This document shows, one piece after another, positions 32,033-41,127 of a DNA stretch of 64,000 nt (its first letter is position 1; the number at the start of each line of letters is the position of its first letter). Both the position numbers and the translations under genes were made by a program. Origin of the DNA: a virus; the IMG/VR virus record IMGVR_UViG_3300041964_000099, positions 1-64,000 of that record. The stretch is one strand, 5' to 3'. The notes under the pieces were generated by a model. That model worked only from the letters and a program-made list of their open reading frames with translations. It did not search any database and was not told the DNA's origin.

Positions 32033-33109
32033 ATGCTGACATTTTCATCAACGCCACTCCCTACAGCGGTGTTAGAGGCGATCGTCCAGAGTCCAGTGCG
32101 CAAACTGGGCGATCGCAGCTATGCCCTCGAATTGCCGCCCATGAGCCACGAGGATTATCAAGCCTGCAAGAAAGTCATGGTGGCTCTGCGGGGAATGTGG
32201 AGCAGTTCAAAGCAGGCCCACCTGTTTAGCTATGACCCGACTGCGGCGATCGCCAGCCTGATTCAAGCTGGAACGTTCCCCAAAACCAATCCGCATCAGT
32301 TTCACCCAACACCAGAAATTGAAATTGAAGACTTGCTGGATTTCATCGGCCTCTGTGATTGGCCCTGGCAGGAAGACATCACAGGATTAGAGCCGAGCGC
32401 TGGAGATGGCCGATTGGCTCTAGCTGCTCAAAAACGCAGTCCCAGAGCGAAGCTCGATGTCGTTGAGATTGACCCATTCAATCGCGAAATTCTCGCGGGC
32501 CTGGGCCTGCATCTAGTGGGCAGTGACTGGCTTAAAACCACGCTTGAGAAAGAATACGATTTTGTCGTCCTCAACCCGCCATTTAAGGGAACCCAGTACG
32601 TTGACCACACTTTGAAGGCGTTCGACGCTCTAAAAATGTTTCGGCAGCTTGGGGCGATCGTGCCAGAAATAATGCTGTCAGACTCATCTCCAAAAGTGCG
32701 ACGCTTTCGCAACCTCATTGCGGAGTGCGGCTGGTGGGAGCCAATCGGCGCTCCGTTTAAAACAACCAAAACGCGCTGCCTGATGATCCGGCTCGATCGC
32801 CTCAGTCAGGCCGAGCGCGATCGCGGCTGGCAGCAGATGGGCGCATACGAATCGCGATACCACTGCGATATCGAGCAGGCACTCGAAACCGATGGGCAAT
32901 GGTATGAATTCATGCAGTCGCTGGCTAAAGAGGAGTCTAAGGCCCACGTCAAAGCAATGCTGCCCGTCCGCCTGACTCAAGCCGTAGAGCGAATGATTCG
33001 CGAAGAATACTGCTGTTTTCTCTACAACGATCGCGTGAAGGCGCAACTGATGCGATCGCTACTGCGCGAGCTGGGCCTTGAGCCTGATCAACGCTGGCAA
33101 GCTGCTTAG
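32033..33109 (+). CDS. DNA adenine-N6 methyltransferase-like protein
   Basis: From the ATG at 32033 the product has 358 residues. An N-terminal domain of about 100 residues (LELPPMSHEDYQACKKVMVA; helicase- or recognition-like in character) precedes a methyltransferase core. Motif I is EPSAGDGR at 120-127, and the acidic motif II Glu lies in VVEIDPFN. Motif IV is NPPF at 181-184. It is a second NPPF enzyme within 5 kb, but apart from the core motifs it does not resemble the first. No restriction endonuclease is adjacent, so it could be an orphan modification enzyme. The next gene follows within ten bases. Confidence 0.8.
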   Translation: MLTFSSTPLPTAVLEAIVQSPVRKLGDRSYALELPPMSHEDYQACKKVMVALRGMWSSSKQAHLFSYDPTAAIASLIQAGTFPKTNPHQFHPTPEIEIEDLLDFIGLCDWPWQEDITGLEPSAGDGRLALAAQKRSPRAKLDVVEIDPFNREILAGLGLHLVGSDWLKTTLEKEYDFVVLNPPFKGTQYVDHTLKAFDALKMFRQLGAIVPEIMLSDSSPKVRRFRNLIAECGWWEPIGAPFKTTKTRCLMIRLDRLSQAERDRGWQQMGAYESRYHCDIEQALETDGQWYEFMQSLAKEESKAHVKAMLPVRLTQAVERMIREEYCCFLYNDRVKAQLMRSLLRELGLEPDQRWQAA

Positions 33110-33118
33110 GAAAAAACT

Positions 33119-33610
33119 ATGGGACTACGACAGCTCAATTGGGAAGAAGCGATCGGGCAGAAGGTGCGAATTTATCGCAACCTGAACAACGGCACGATGT
33201 CGATTCAGCAAAAAATTGAGAAAAGCTGGAAAGTCACCGGCCACATCACTGAAGCTGTGTTGAAAGATGTGCGCTTCGTCGTTTCAGAGGCAAGCCGTCA
33301 GCGAGTGATTCGTGAACGTTGCAAAAATGTTCACGCTTATGGTGAAGGAATTTTGGTCGGGATGCGTGATGAAACGATTTATGCGCCCTATCGCCTAGCG
33401 TACAACCCTTACACCGATTGTAAGTTCCTCGATCGCGAGTCACGCCAGACGATCGAGCGCTGCGCGTTTCTCGTGGTGCGCAACAACTTGGTCTTCGTCA
33501 GTGCGGATGCACTGCCCGCGAATGATCGATCGCCCGCTGCTCGCCGTAGTCCCAAGCTGCCGCAGTTCAACTTGATTCAGTTCCAGCAGTTTGCGATCGC
33601 TGCGGCTTAA
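33119..33610 (+). CDS. Hypothetical protein, partner of the methyltransferase gene
   Basis: The 163-residue basic protein starts nine bases after the methyltransferase stop, so the two are probably co-translated. It has a strand-rich centre (GQKVRIYRNLNNGTMSIQQ; WKVTGHITEAVLKDVRFVV) like plasmid beta-barrel proteins, and a basic tail. A recognition or helper role beside the methyltransferase is inferred from position only. Confidence 0.65.
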   Translation: MGLRQLNWEEAIGQKVRIYRNLNNGTMSIQQKIEKSWKVTGHITEAVLKDVRFVVSEASRQRVIRERCKNVHAYGEGILVGMRDETIYAPYRLAYNPYTDCKFLDRESRQTIERCAFLVVRNNLVFVSADALPANDRSPAARRSPKLPQFNLIQFQQFAIAAA

Positions 33611-33665
33611 GCCAGATCACGATCGCCAACAGCACGTAAAAAAATCCACTTACAACGTCAACCCT

Positions 33666-33965
33666 ATGCTGACGCATTTATCCTATTGCGGCTCTGATCA
33701 TGGCGTGCAGCTATACGATCGTTTCCGCTTTCCACTAAATTTCTCACGCCCTGACGAAATCTACCCTTACACCTGGAGGGCGATCGCCTTTGGTGGCCCT
33801 GGCCGCCCAGAAACCGTGCTGGTAGAGCGGCTGCACGACGGCTGCCAGCGCTGGCTTTCGACGCGGCTGGCGTCACATTATCTGCTGTATGACTATCACC
33901 GTGCGCAGCGGTTTAATGAACTTTGGGGGGAAAGACTGCGCAAATATCGAGCAAAAACTCGGTAA
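33666..33965 (+). CDS. Hypothetical small protein
   Basis: I chose the ATG at 33666 (99 residues). The upstream start at 33591 overlaps the preceding gene and adds a low-complexity basic stretch. The product is aromatic and basic (RFRFPLNFSRPDEIYPYTWR; YLLYDYHRAQRFNELW) with no known motif. Confidence 0.55.
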   Translation: MLTHLSYCGSDHGVQLYDRFRFPLNFSRPDEIYPYTWRAIAFGGPGRPETVLVERLHDGCQRWLSTRLASHYLLYDYHRAQRFNELWGERLRKYRAKTR

Positions 33966-34096
33966 AACTCGATCGAGTTGTTCACGTTTACGGTGAGCTT
34001 GAATCAAATCACGATCGCCAACATCAAACAAGCAAAACTGCTGTTAGCGATTGGTACGCTTGTTCTACTATTGACATTAAATCAAGGAGTTGAATC

Positions 34097-34423
34097 ATGC
34101 AGATCATGGCAGAGAAAGACGGATTTCATTATGGAGACGTTAAAATTCAGCGGCTTAGCCTGCGCACTAAAGAATCGCCGCACAACCTTGCCGATCGCGC
34201 AGTGTTCGGCGATCGTCCCGCTAGCGGAACACTAACTTACACCAAAGGCTTGCAGCATTGGACTGTGACGGCGAGCGGCAATACCCTAACCAATGTCCTT
34301 CATGCCAGCTTGCACCGCGCCAAGGACATTGCGAACAAAGTTGCGCTTGGAGCATCTGATCCTGTGGATATTGCCGCTGATCTAGAAGCAGCAGGCTGGG
34401 AAGTTTACCCGGAGTTGCCATGA
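34097..34423 (+). CDS. Hypothetical small protein
   Basis: The 108-residue product has an AAGGAG site. It reads as a beta-rich domain (FHYGDVKIQRLSLRTKES; ASGTLTYTKGLQHWTVTAS) followed by helices. It overlaps the next gene by four bases (ATGA), making a tight operon with the two that follow. Confidence 0.65.
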   Translation: MQIMAEKDGFHYGDVKIQRLSLRTKESPHNLADRAVFGDRPASGTLTYTKGLQHWTVTASGNTLTNVLHASLHRAKDIANKVALGASDPVDIAADLEAAGWEVYPELP

Positions 34424-34626
34424 GCCTAATGCAAGATTTAGAGCAATCGCTGAGTTTTTTGGGGCTGAGCTTAGTCGATATCAGCGATCGCCCTCCGTAC
34501 AACGAGCGCAAAGGTAAAACCTACGGTGTGTTCCAAGGAGCGCAAATGCTTTGCTCTTATGCCACACCTCGGCAGATCCGAGATTGGATGACTAGAAAAA
34601 TCAGCAGCAAAAAAAGCCATGAGTAA
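34420..34626 (+). CDS. Hypothetical small protein
   Basis: The 68-residue product is coupled by ATGA overlap to the gene before and overlaps the next by eight bases. It begins with a helix (MQDLEQSLSFLGLSL) and ends basic (TRKISSKKSHE). The tight packing supports real expression. Function unknown. Confidence 0.6.
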   Translation: MSLMQDLEQSLSFLGLSLVDISDRPPYNERKGKTYGVFQGAQMLCSYATPRQIRDWMTRKISSKKSHE

Positions 34627-34945
34627 AGCACCAAAACTATCTGAATACCAGCGCGACATCCTAGCTGCCATGCGGAGATGGTTTGACCAGAATCCTGCTC
34701 CAGTGAAAATTGGGGCGCTGGTTCGCCTCAAAGCAAATAGCGGTCTGTTGGCAAATCCTGAATGCGATGCGGTCATCATTGGAGCCACGACAGAATGCGC
34801 CCTTGATTTAGATGATGATCGCGAATACCTCAGCGATCGAATTTGGGTCTATTATGTGCAGCCGCTGCTGCGCGACAAAGACGGGGATGACTGGCAAGAC
34901 GGCAAGGCTGAGCCAGAAGACATTCTGTTTGTCTATTCGGAATGA
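34619..34945 (+). CDS. Hypothetical small protein
   Basis: The 108-residue product starts inside the previous gene. A helical segment (EYQRDILAAMRRWFDQNP) precedes a probable small barrel (VKIGALVRLKANSGLLANPE) and an acidic C-terminus. No motif is recognised. Confidence 0.6.
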   Translation: MSKAPKLSEYQRDILAAMRRWFDQNPAPVKIGALVRLKANSGLLANPECDAVIIGATTECALDLDDDREYLSDRIWVYYVQPLLRDKDGDDWQDGKAEPEDILFVYSE

Positions 34946-35020
34946 TTTTGCGGGCCGCAGCCGCCGTAGGTTGTGGCTGCGATCGTTGACACTATCAACA
35001 TTCAATTTTGAGGAGTAGCC

Positions 35021-35533
35021 ATGTCCAGCGGATATAACGAGGAAATTGATGCAGCGATTATTGCCAAAAATTTAGAATCTGAGCTGATTGACGATTTGGT
35101 TAATGCCTATTTTGAGCTGTCTTCGTTTCCAGAAAGTCTGTCAGAATTTCCTGACTGGTTTCAAGAGAAGGTCGCAACAGAAGTACAGGAGTTTGACAAC
35201 AACACAGACTATGCCGAAAGCGGCGACGCGCAAGAAATCTTGAAGCGATACCCACAGTACGATTCCAACTTAAGCATTGAATCTTCCACAATCGAATGCA
35301 GCGTAGACCTTAAGGGGCTGCTGAGTTCAGTAGCCGCTGCTGTCCTTGAAAAAGCTGTTTACGCAGCACTTGATCAGCGGTTTTACACGATCTCCCAACT
35401 TGACTGGGATGAAATCGTTCAAGACTATCGCGATGGAGGCATGGAGATCGAATGGTCTCCAGACGATTCACCTTGGCCGGATTCGGAAGAACTTCGAGAA
35501 ATTATCACTGAAACTGTCACTGTAGAAGGATAA
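35021..35533 (+). CDS. Hypothetical acidic protein
   Basis: The 170-residue strongly acidic product follows GAGGAG. It is predicted helical throughout (NLESELIDDLVNAYFELS; GLLSSVAAAVLEKAVYAALD). No basic patches or catalytic motif are present. The next gene starts five bases after its stop with its own AAGGA site, so they form an operon. Confidence 0.65.
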   Translation: MSSGYNEEIDAAIIAKNLESELIDDLVNAYFELSSFPESLSEFPDWFQEKVATEVQEFDNNTDYAESGDAQEILKRYPQYDSNLSIESSTIECSVDLKGLLSSVAAAVLEKAVYAALDQRFYTISQLDWDEIVQDYRDGGMEIEWSPDDSPWPDSEELREIITETVTVEG

Positions 35534-35538
35534 AGCCG

Positions 35539-36468
35539 ATGTCTTCAATTCAACCTCCAAATCAACATTTAGTTGGCAAAAAGTTCATCGACCCCGACGA
35601 CAGCCAAGGGCTGTTGGAAGTCGTTGAAGTGTGCAGCGCAGAGCCTGAATATGTGCTAGTCAGATTTATAGGCACTGAAACAGTCTGGCAGCAATCAACA
35701 GAGTCTGTTGAAGCATTGCTGCACAGTGTTGTAGCAGATCTTTCAAAACACGGAACGTTTGAAACTTTCGACAATCCCGATCGGTCTGCCAAACTTCATT
35801 ATTATTCTGAATATCTGTGCAATGGGTATCGATTTGAAATTGCTGAAGAAGAGGGAACCGATACCACCCCTTCCCTTTTCTCAGTTACTGCTATTGGCTC
35901 AACTCCTAGTGCTTCAAACCAACCAGGTTTACGCACGAAGATAAAAATCAATTGCAAAGAGCGTTGGGAGGCAAAAAGCTGGGGCGAAGCTGAAATGATA
36001 GCTTTCCCAAGGATTTACCGTCATGCGTTTCTGGCAGACGGAATTACTTACTCTCAGCTTGAGAAGCTGTATCAGCAAGGGCAAGCTCAGTTTGCCGTCG
36101 ATCACATCAACCATCGTGAAATTGTGTGGCGAGGCACACGCTATTACTGCGGCTGGTCTTCCGAAAAAACCGATACTACTCCAGGCTGGATCGTTTACGA
36201 CGCAGCCAAAGAAATCAATCTGTCGCTTATTGATGTGGCCGTTGTGCCGATGGCTAAAGCTGAGCGAGTGAAGTCATTCAGTCAGTATGAACAAGAAATT
36301 TCAGCACTGATTAAGTCTGCTACTCCTAGCGATTATCTTGTAGACCTTGATAAGCAAGATCTAGACGAAATCAAAGGTCAAATCTTGACTCATTTAATGC
36401 AAAATAATGGCCGAGTTTCTGACTCAGATGTTTGCGCCATTGTCCGTGAAATACTTGCCAAGCTCTAG
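35539..36468 (+). CDS. Hypothetical protein
   Basis: The 309-residue product starts with a strand-rich part (KKFIDPDDSQGLLEVVEVCS). It continues through HREIVWRGTRYYCGWSSEKT and ends with a helical domain (IKGQILTHLMQNNGRVSDSD) that resembles a small HTH-like bundle. No function can be assigned. The arrangement with 35021 and 36489 suggests a three-gene unit. Confidence 0.65.
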   Translation: MSSIQPPNQHLVGKKFIDPDDSQGLLEVVEVCSAEPEYVLVRFIGTETVWQQSTESVEALLHSVVADLSKHGTFETFDNPDRSAKLHYYSEYLCNGYRFEIAEEEGTDTTPSLFSVTAIGSTPSASNQPGLRTKIKINCKERWEAKSWGEAEMIAFPRIYRHAFLADGITYSQLEKLYQQGQAQFAVDHINHREIVWRGTRYYCGWSSEKTDTTPGWIVYDAAKEINLSLIDVAVVPMAKAERVKSFSQYEQEISALIKSATPSDYLVDLDKQDLDEIKGQILTHLMQNNGRVSDSDVCAIVREILAKL

Positions 36469-36488
36469 AAGCAACAAGGAGAGAACCC

Positions 36489-37370
36489 ATGCCGATTAAA
36501 TTTATGTCCTACCTCAATACAGATGAAATATCGATCGAGGAGCTTCAAGCGCTCGCCAAAGAAGAAGAGATTGTTGCCCGTGCAGAATTTTCTGGCTCAG
36601 AAGGCTGCTTCGTTGAAGTGTGTCGCTGGAACCCAGCCACACAATGCTTTGAAAGATACTGCTTTGAAAAGTTTCTAGGGGGTGAGCTGGGTAATGATGC
36701 AAATGCACTTGATACCGCGATCGCCGTCGCCGCACAAATTGCGCCGCTGACGCCCGATCATCGACTCTTCAGGTCTATGTCTAGGTGGTCTGGCCTGCAA
36801 ATCAAAAGTGAATCATCTCCTGCTCCAATTCAACCTTCAAGAAAATTAAGCTTTATTCAATCGAGTAGAGCTGGATACTTTGAAGCTGCTCGAAGCAAAA
36901 TGCGAGGGCAAGGCATCGTAGACGATGTAATCCTCTTCGTTGAAGACGAAGAAAGCAGAATCGAAGCGATCATGACTTGGTATGTGCTTCCTAATCAAAA
37001 CTGGCCTTCTCCTGTTCTGGAACTGTTTGATGAAGCATGGAGAATGTTCAACGTGCTTCCAGACCTGTTTCAAAATCTCGCTGAAATCAGCAAAGCTCAA
37101 TCAGAACGAAGTATTCAACCTGCCGAATTTTGCAAGCTGCTGAAACAGCTTGGATTTGTAGATGAAACCATACAAGGCCCAACGGTCAAAGAATACGATG
37201 CCTTAAAAGCGGCTGCACATCATTATGGTGTGCAGTGGAAAGGATTCTTAAAAGACTGCTGGAGAACAGGTAAGTTTCCACAGGCGCTTGCAGGGCAGGT
37301 AGACGAGTTGCGGGCATTGCATCGTCGGCTGGGGGAATCCTGGCTGAATCCGTTTGAGCTGCGTCTGTAG
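36489..37370 (+). CDS. Hypothetical protein
   Basis: The 293-residue product has AAGGAGAG upstream. The N-terminal half is acidic with a C-x7-C pair (EGCFVEVCRW). The C-terminal half is helical (FDEAWRMFNVLPDLFQNLAE; ALKAAAHHYGVQWKGFLKD) and ends in WLNPFELRL. No domain is recognised. Confidence 0.65.
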   Translation: MPIKFMSYLNTDEISIEELQALAKEEEIVARAEFSGSEGCFVEVCRWNPATQCFERYCFEKFLGGELGNDANALDTAIAVAAQIAPLTPDHRLFRSMSRWSGLQIKSESSPAPIQPSRKLSFIQSSRAGYFEAARSKMRGQGIVDDVILFVEDEESRIEAIMTWYVLPNQNWPSPVLELFDEAWRMFNVLPDLFQNLAEISKAQSERSIQPAEFCKLLKQLGFVDETIQGPTVKEYDALKAAAHHYGVQWKGFLKDCWRTGKFPQALAGQVDELRALHRRLGESWLNPFELRL

Positions 37371-37455
37371 CTATCAATCTCATCCATGCCCGACTTGATG
37401 CGATCGAAAAACGGCTAGACAAAGATTAACAATTTCACTTATCAGGAGAACGCCC

Positions 37456-38367
37456 GTGCCTAGAAAACCCAAACTAACCAATGAGCAATTTTTAGCGCTG
37501 GTTAATTCAGTGCTTGAAGCACTGAATAAGCTTGACACCGATCGCACCTGGTCGATCTCCAGCGAAAGCGGCGCTCAAATCAGATTTGGAGCTAATGGTT
37601 CGCTTCTTACAAACATTTGGTATCGAGCGCAATCACACCAGTTGGTTATAGGTGAAGCTTCAAAGTTTACAGTTTCTGCCAACAAGCCGATCGATGAAAT
37701 TGCTCGCACCATTCACGTCAAATATGTCATTCCTGCCGTAGAACGCAGCAAGCAGTATTGGGCAAAACGACAGGAAGAGAAGGAGCTTGAGGACGCCAAA
37801 CACAAATTGGCCGCTGAGCTAGCGGCCTTGATTGGAGATGTGGTTACAGAACACCGTCCATACCATTTCAGTCATTTTTTGGGTGAGGGCTACCAAGGGA
37901 TTTATGTTTCAGGGAAAGTCAACTCGCTAGATTCGATCGAGTTGAACATCGTTCAACTCAAATCCAAAGAGCAGGCGATCGCCCTGCTGGAGTTTCTGAA
38001 AGAGTTGAACTCAGCCGATCGATCGGCCACCAAACAGCAGCAGCTCCAACGACAATTAAGAGATGGCAATATGAACGAAGGTATTGACAAAGCAGTAGAG
38101 GCAGCATCAGCAAGCGATCGCTTCAAGCAGAAAATTGCGACTATTCCGGTCGAGCAGCTTCGATCGGTACAGTTCGCGGTTGAAAGCCTGCCTGAGATGC
38201 CGCATCAAATCCTGGGCAGCGATCTGATAGAGCAAAAGGCAATAGACGCCAATTTAATCCGCTGGCTGATTCAGCGTGAGCTTGACACCAGAAAAGCAGG
38301 TGAACTGCCATATTCTTACGGGGAAATGTATTTGGCAATGGGCATTCCCAAAGAGTTTTTACGTTGA
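37456..38367 (+). CDS. Hypothetical protein
   Basis: The start is GTG at 37456 after AGGAG (303 residues). The N-terminal part is helical (NEQFLALVNSVLEALNKLD). A beta section follows, then a Lys/Glu-rich helix (KRQEEKELEDAKHKLAAELA). The C-terminal 100 residues hold several Arg-rich helices (LIRWLIQRELDTRKAGELP). No known domain. It overlaps nothing downstream. Confidence 0.65.
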   Translation: MPRKPKLTNEQFLALVNSVLEALNKLDTDRTWSISSESGAQIRFGANGSLLTNIWYRAQSHQLVIGEASKFTVSANKPIDEIARTIHVKYVIPAVERSKQYWAKRQEEKELEDAKHKLAAELAALIGDVVTEHRPYHFSHFLGEGYQGIYVSGKVNSLDSIELNIVQLKSKEQAIALLEFLKELNSADRSATKQQQLQRQLRDGNMNEGIDKAVEAASASDRFKQKIATIPVEQLRSVQFAVESLPEMPHQILGSDLIEQKAIDANLIRWLIQRELDTRKAGELPYSYGEMYLAMGIPKEFLR

Positions 38368-38402
38368 TTCCCGGCAGCCTTACACACTCGATCGATTCCA
38401 CC

Positions 38403-38609
38403 ATGATTTACGAATTCAGAAATCTAAACACAATTGAAGACCGGAAGTTTGAAGCAGACAGTTTCATCGAGGCTCTAAGTTTGGTCAGTAAAGAATGGTT
38501 TGACGGTTCACCTGTTATTGATTTTGTCCGAGATGACAGTTCTAGGGTCACGCTTCTGAGCAACAACCCACACGCAAACGTGATCGGCAGAGTTTACTTT
38601 TGGGATTAA
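38403..38609 (+). CDS. Hypothetical small protein
   Basis: From the ATG at 38403 the product has 68 residues, mainly strands around a helix (FEADSFIEALSLVSKEWFDG) with VIDFVRDDSSRVTLLSN after it. No motif is recognised. No strong ribosome site is present. Confidence 0.5.
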   Translation: MIYEFRNLNTIEDRKFEADSFIEALSLVSKEWFDGSPVIDFVRDDSSRVTLLSNNPHANVIGRVYFWD

Positions 38610-38664
38610 AGCGATCGACAGCGATCGATGTGATAACAGCTAGCTAACTCAAAAGGACAATCTT

Positions 38665-38973
38665 ATGAGCATTCAAACAGAAACTGTACAGCATCAAATG
38701 CCATATGCTTTTTCTGACCGAGCAGGATACGAAACAATTCAGCCAATAGTTTGTCCAGGCGATCAAATCACAATCACGAACTTCTGGGCTGATCCAGTCG
38801 TGGGCACGGTGCTACAAGTTTCGGAGGCTGGCTTGCTGTGGGTCGATGTGCCTGTTGCCACGAATGGAGGAGGCCCAGCGGTAGTAGTGTCGCGAAGCTA
38901 CGTGACTCGCATTGAAAGAGGCGAGTGCATCTGGGAGCGAAATCCAGCGATCGCCTGCGATAACAACGGCTAA
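38665..38973 (+). CDS. Hypothetical small beta-barrel-like protein
   Basis: The 102-residue product has an AAAAGGA site. Its centre (PGDQITITNFWADPVVGTVL) and the following strands (GLLWVDVPVATN) resemble an SH3- or KOW-like small barrel, similar in style to the gene at 47612. Such folds often bind nucleic acid or proteins. Assignment is by pattern only. Confidence 0.55.
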   Translation: MSIQTETVQHQMPYAFSDRAGYETIQPIVCPGDQITITNFWADPVVGTVLQVSEAGLLWVDVPVATNGGGPAVVVSRSYVTRIERGECIWERNPAIACDNNG

Positions 38974-39005
38974 ATCAAGAGAACAATCTTATTACTGTGC
39001 AGACC

Positions 39006-39593
39006 ATGACAACCTCCTTACGCCTATTTGACACTGGCAACCAAACCGAAATTCTCGTTTTTCAAACCGATCGGCATGAGTTTAGATCTATTCCTGTTGC
39101 CGAGCAAAATCATCGGTTTTACAAGCGAAATCTGCAACAAACCTTTCAAACCTGCGTTGTCGATGAAGCGGACTTGTCCATCCAAGAAAAGCGTCTCAGA
39201 GATAACGCAAAGCGTCTGCCAGTCTACTTCACACAGGATTACGAAGTCTCTGCTAGCGTTCAGATAATTGAAGCAGACAAAGCGATTTTGACGTTCGAGC
39301 CGCTGGCACATCCCATCTGGCTGGAGAACGACGCAAGGCATCGAGCTTACAATCTGCCTGAGACGGCAGAAGTGTCGATGCCTGTGTCTAGTCTGCTCGC
39401 AGCAACAATTCGCGAATGGCGCATAGGCAAGCAAAAGCCCAGCGATACAGACGCACCCACGAAAATCACAGGCTACGTTTATAGCCTCATCAACACGAGG
39501 GTAGGGCTACAGGTTTCGTCAGTTAGCTGGCAAAGCGGAGCGTTTGGGGCAGGAATCACTTTTTGCCATGTTACGATTCGCCTCCCGTCCTAA
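39006..39593 (+). CDS. Hypothetical protein
   Basis: I chose the ATG at 39006 (195 residues); an in-frame GTG at 38997 would add three. The product is strand-rich in its first 120 residues (TEILVFQTDRHEFRSIPV; VSASVQIIEADKAILTFEP), with a short helical part and a C-terminal strand pair. No recognised motif. Confidence 0.6.
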   Translation: MTTSLRLFDTGNQTEILVFQTDRHEFRSIPVAEQNHRFYKRNLQQTFQTCVVDEADLSIQEKRLRDNAKRLPVYFTQDYEVSASVQIIEADKAILTFEPLAHPIWLENDARHRAYNLPETAEVSMPVSSLLAATIREWRIGKQKPSDTDAPTKITGYVYSLINTRVGLQVSSVSWQSGAFGAGITFCHVTIRLPS

Positions 39594-39628
39594 AAAAAAT
39601 ATTATCTATCACCTGCCAAGGAGTTTGC

Positions 39629-39862
39629 ATGTCAACCAATTCAGAAACGACCGTCATTAAAACACCCGAAGGAGATGGGGAGCTAACCAACGAAGGTAAG
39701 GGGGGATGGCTTGTCAATCTTCCTTTTGCGAGCTTCAGATATGTTGGAACACGCGCCCAGGTTCGGCAGCTAATCAAGAGAAGTATTGACCAATATCAAG
39801 AGGAAGCAAAAAACAATGACGACGCAACAAAACTGGAACGCCATTCACTATCAACCCGATGA
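39629..39862 (+). CDS. Hypothetical small protein
   Basis: The ATG at 39629 has AAGGAG upstream (77 residues). A strand-rich centre (GELTNEGKGGWLVNLPFASF) is followed by a helix (RAQVRQLIKRSIDQYQEEA). Its last 47 bases overlap the next gene in another frame. Function unknown. Confidence 0.6.
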   Translation: MSTNSETTVIKTPEGDGELTNEGKGGWLVNLPFASFRYVGTRAQVRQLIKRSIDQYQEEAKNNDDATKLERHSLSTR

Positions 39863-40229
39863 CAACTCAACCATCGACAAATACGCTCGCATCCATTCGA
39901 TGCAAGATGTCTGGTACAAGTTAAAAAACTTGTTTCCAATCATTCAAGAACACTGGCTAGGAACGTTTGAAGCGCGTCGCTATGGGCACATTGCTGGCCT
40001 GATCGAACACGACGATCGATTTGCTGCAATTCGTGACCCAATGGGGCCGAAAAATAAAGAAGAATGGGTTCTTTTGGCTCAAGCAGTGATGGAAGCGATG
40101 TATGGCGTTCAGCTAACAGAGCAGGAACTGTATGAGCAAAAATCTTTTGGGCCTTATGACCCCTACAAGCTGCACAACCAGAGAGTTCAGCAGCAGATTG
40201 AAAACCGCTGTTCAAACAAAGAAAAGTAA
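39816..40229 (+). CDS. Hypothetical protein
   Basis: The ATG at 39816, preceded by AAGAGGA inside the previous gene, gives 137 residues. It is helical and aromatic (MQDVWYKLKNLFPIIQEHW; EEWVLLAQAVMEAMYGVQL). The pattern suggests a compact helical bundle. No known family. Confidence 0.6.
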   Translation: MTTQQNWNAIHYQPDDNSTIDKYARIHSMQDVWYKLKNLFPIIQEHWLGTFEARRYGHIAGLIEHDDRFAAIRDPMGPKNKEEWVLLAQAVMEAMYGVQLTEQELYEQKSFGPYDPYKLHNQRVQQQIENRCSNKEK

Positions 40230-40231
40230 CC

Positions 40232-40729
40232 ATGAATCCCAACGATCACCCCACTATGATCACGCTGATCGGCCAAGTCCGCAAAATTTGGGACGATCAC
40301 TATGCCGCCAACAGGCGCAAATTTGGAGAGCCGGAAGAAGAAGAGTGTTATTTTCATTTGACGCCTTGTTACCGATGCTCAGCTCCTTCCTGGCAGGAAC
40401 CCTGTCCGTGGTGTCACTTTTACCATATGGGCCGTGCTGATGCGAACGAAGCCGAGCAGAATCGCGAGAAAAATCGCCTTCCATTTGAACGATTCAAAAG
40501 CGCCGTAGACACGCATGGCAATTTTGCTGCGCTCTACTTCCGTTGCCACCACAACCCCAAACAATCGGCGATCGATGCGGCTGCGGCGCTGACTGACTGC
40601 CCCACTCCCGAACAAATTTGGGAAGCCGTCACAGGCTTAAACCCTGAGCAGCCGCGATCGGTTTACCCCATCCCCGTAGACCAGCGGGAGGCTCTGTTAA
40701 AACAGCGGTTAGAAGACGACAATTTCTGA
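40232..40729 (+). CDS. Hypothetical protein with zinc-binding Cys pairs
   Basis: The 165-residue product has PCYRCSAPSWQEPCPWC at about residues 45-61, two CxxC pairs ten residues apart, as in a small zinc knuckle. The N-terminus is helical and the C-terminus has a Pro-rich section (RSVYPIPVDQREALLKQ). It is adjacent to two other small genes, with a one-base overlap at 40729. Confidence 0.65.
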   Translation: MNPNDHPTMITLIGQVRKIWDDHYAANRRKFGEPEEEECYFHLTPCYRCSAPSWQEPCPWCHFYHMGRADANEAEQNREKNRLPFERFKSAVDTHGNFAALYFRCHHNPKQSAIDAAAALTDCPTPEQIWEAVTGLNPEQPRSVYPIPVDQREALLKQRLEDDNF

Positions 40730-41109
40730 TGAACAATTCCCCAAAAGCTCTGTTTCCCTCAATCAACGGTGAAGTCAACCCTGACAATCTAATCTGCTCT
40801 GGCCTGATTCCAGCGGAATTGAAGGGCAAACCCTGCCCCTACTCAATCAACGGACGGTTGCCCGACCTTGTTCCACTTGATGAAACCGATCCCAATTACA
40901 GCTCTGACAAAGGCAAGCCTGGAGACCTTTGCCCACCCTGCGCAAAACAACAGCTTGCTCATTTGGGCCACTGGCAAGGGCATCAACAGCAAGCGTTTCC
41001 TGAAGACCTCTTGCCCCTACGGTTGTTCAAGTGCCGCATGTGGTTTTGGCTGGTTATTCCTGGGCTGCATGATGCAGAGCCAACAAAGCTAAGCGAAAAC
41101 AACTCTTAA
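40729..41109 (+). CDS. Hypothetical Cys-containing protein
   Basis: The 126-residue product contains C23, C36, CPPC (about 68-71) and a late C near 101, possibly metal ligands. It ends with an aromatic stretch (RMWFWLVIPGLHDAEP). It starts on the stop of the previous gene, indicating coupling. No family is known. Confidence 0.6.
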   Translation: MNNSPKALFPSINGEVNPDNLICSGLIPAELKGKPCPYSINGRLPDLVPLDETDPNYSSDKGKPGDLCPPCAKQQLAHLGHWQGHQQQAFPEDLLPLRLFKCRMWFWLVIPGLHDAEPTKLSENNS

Positions 41110-41127
41110 AAAGGAAAGTGACCTAAC

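Noticed and set aside
33978-34235. 85-codon reading frame with a hydrophobic start
   Set aside because: It ends inside the well-supported gene at 34097 in another frame and has only incidental hydrophobic content; low confidence as a gene.
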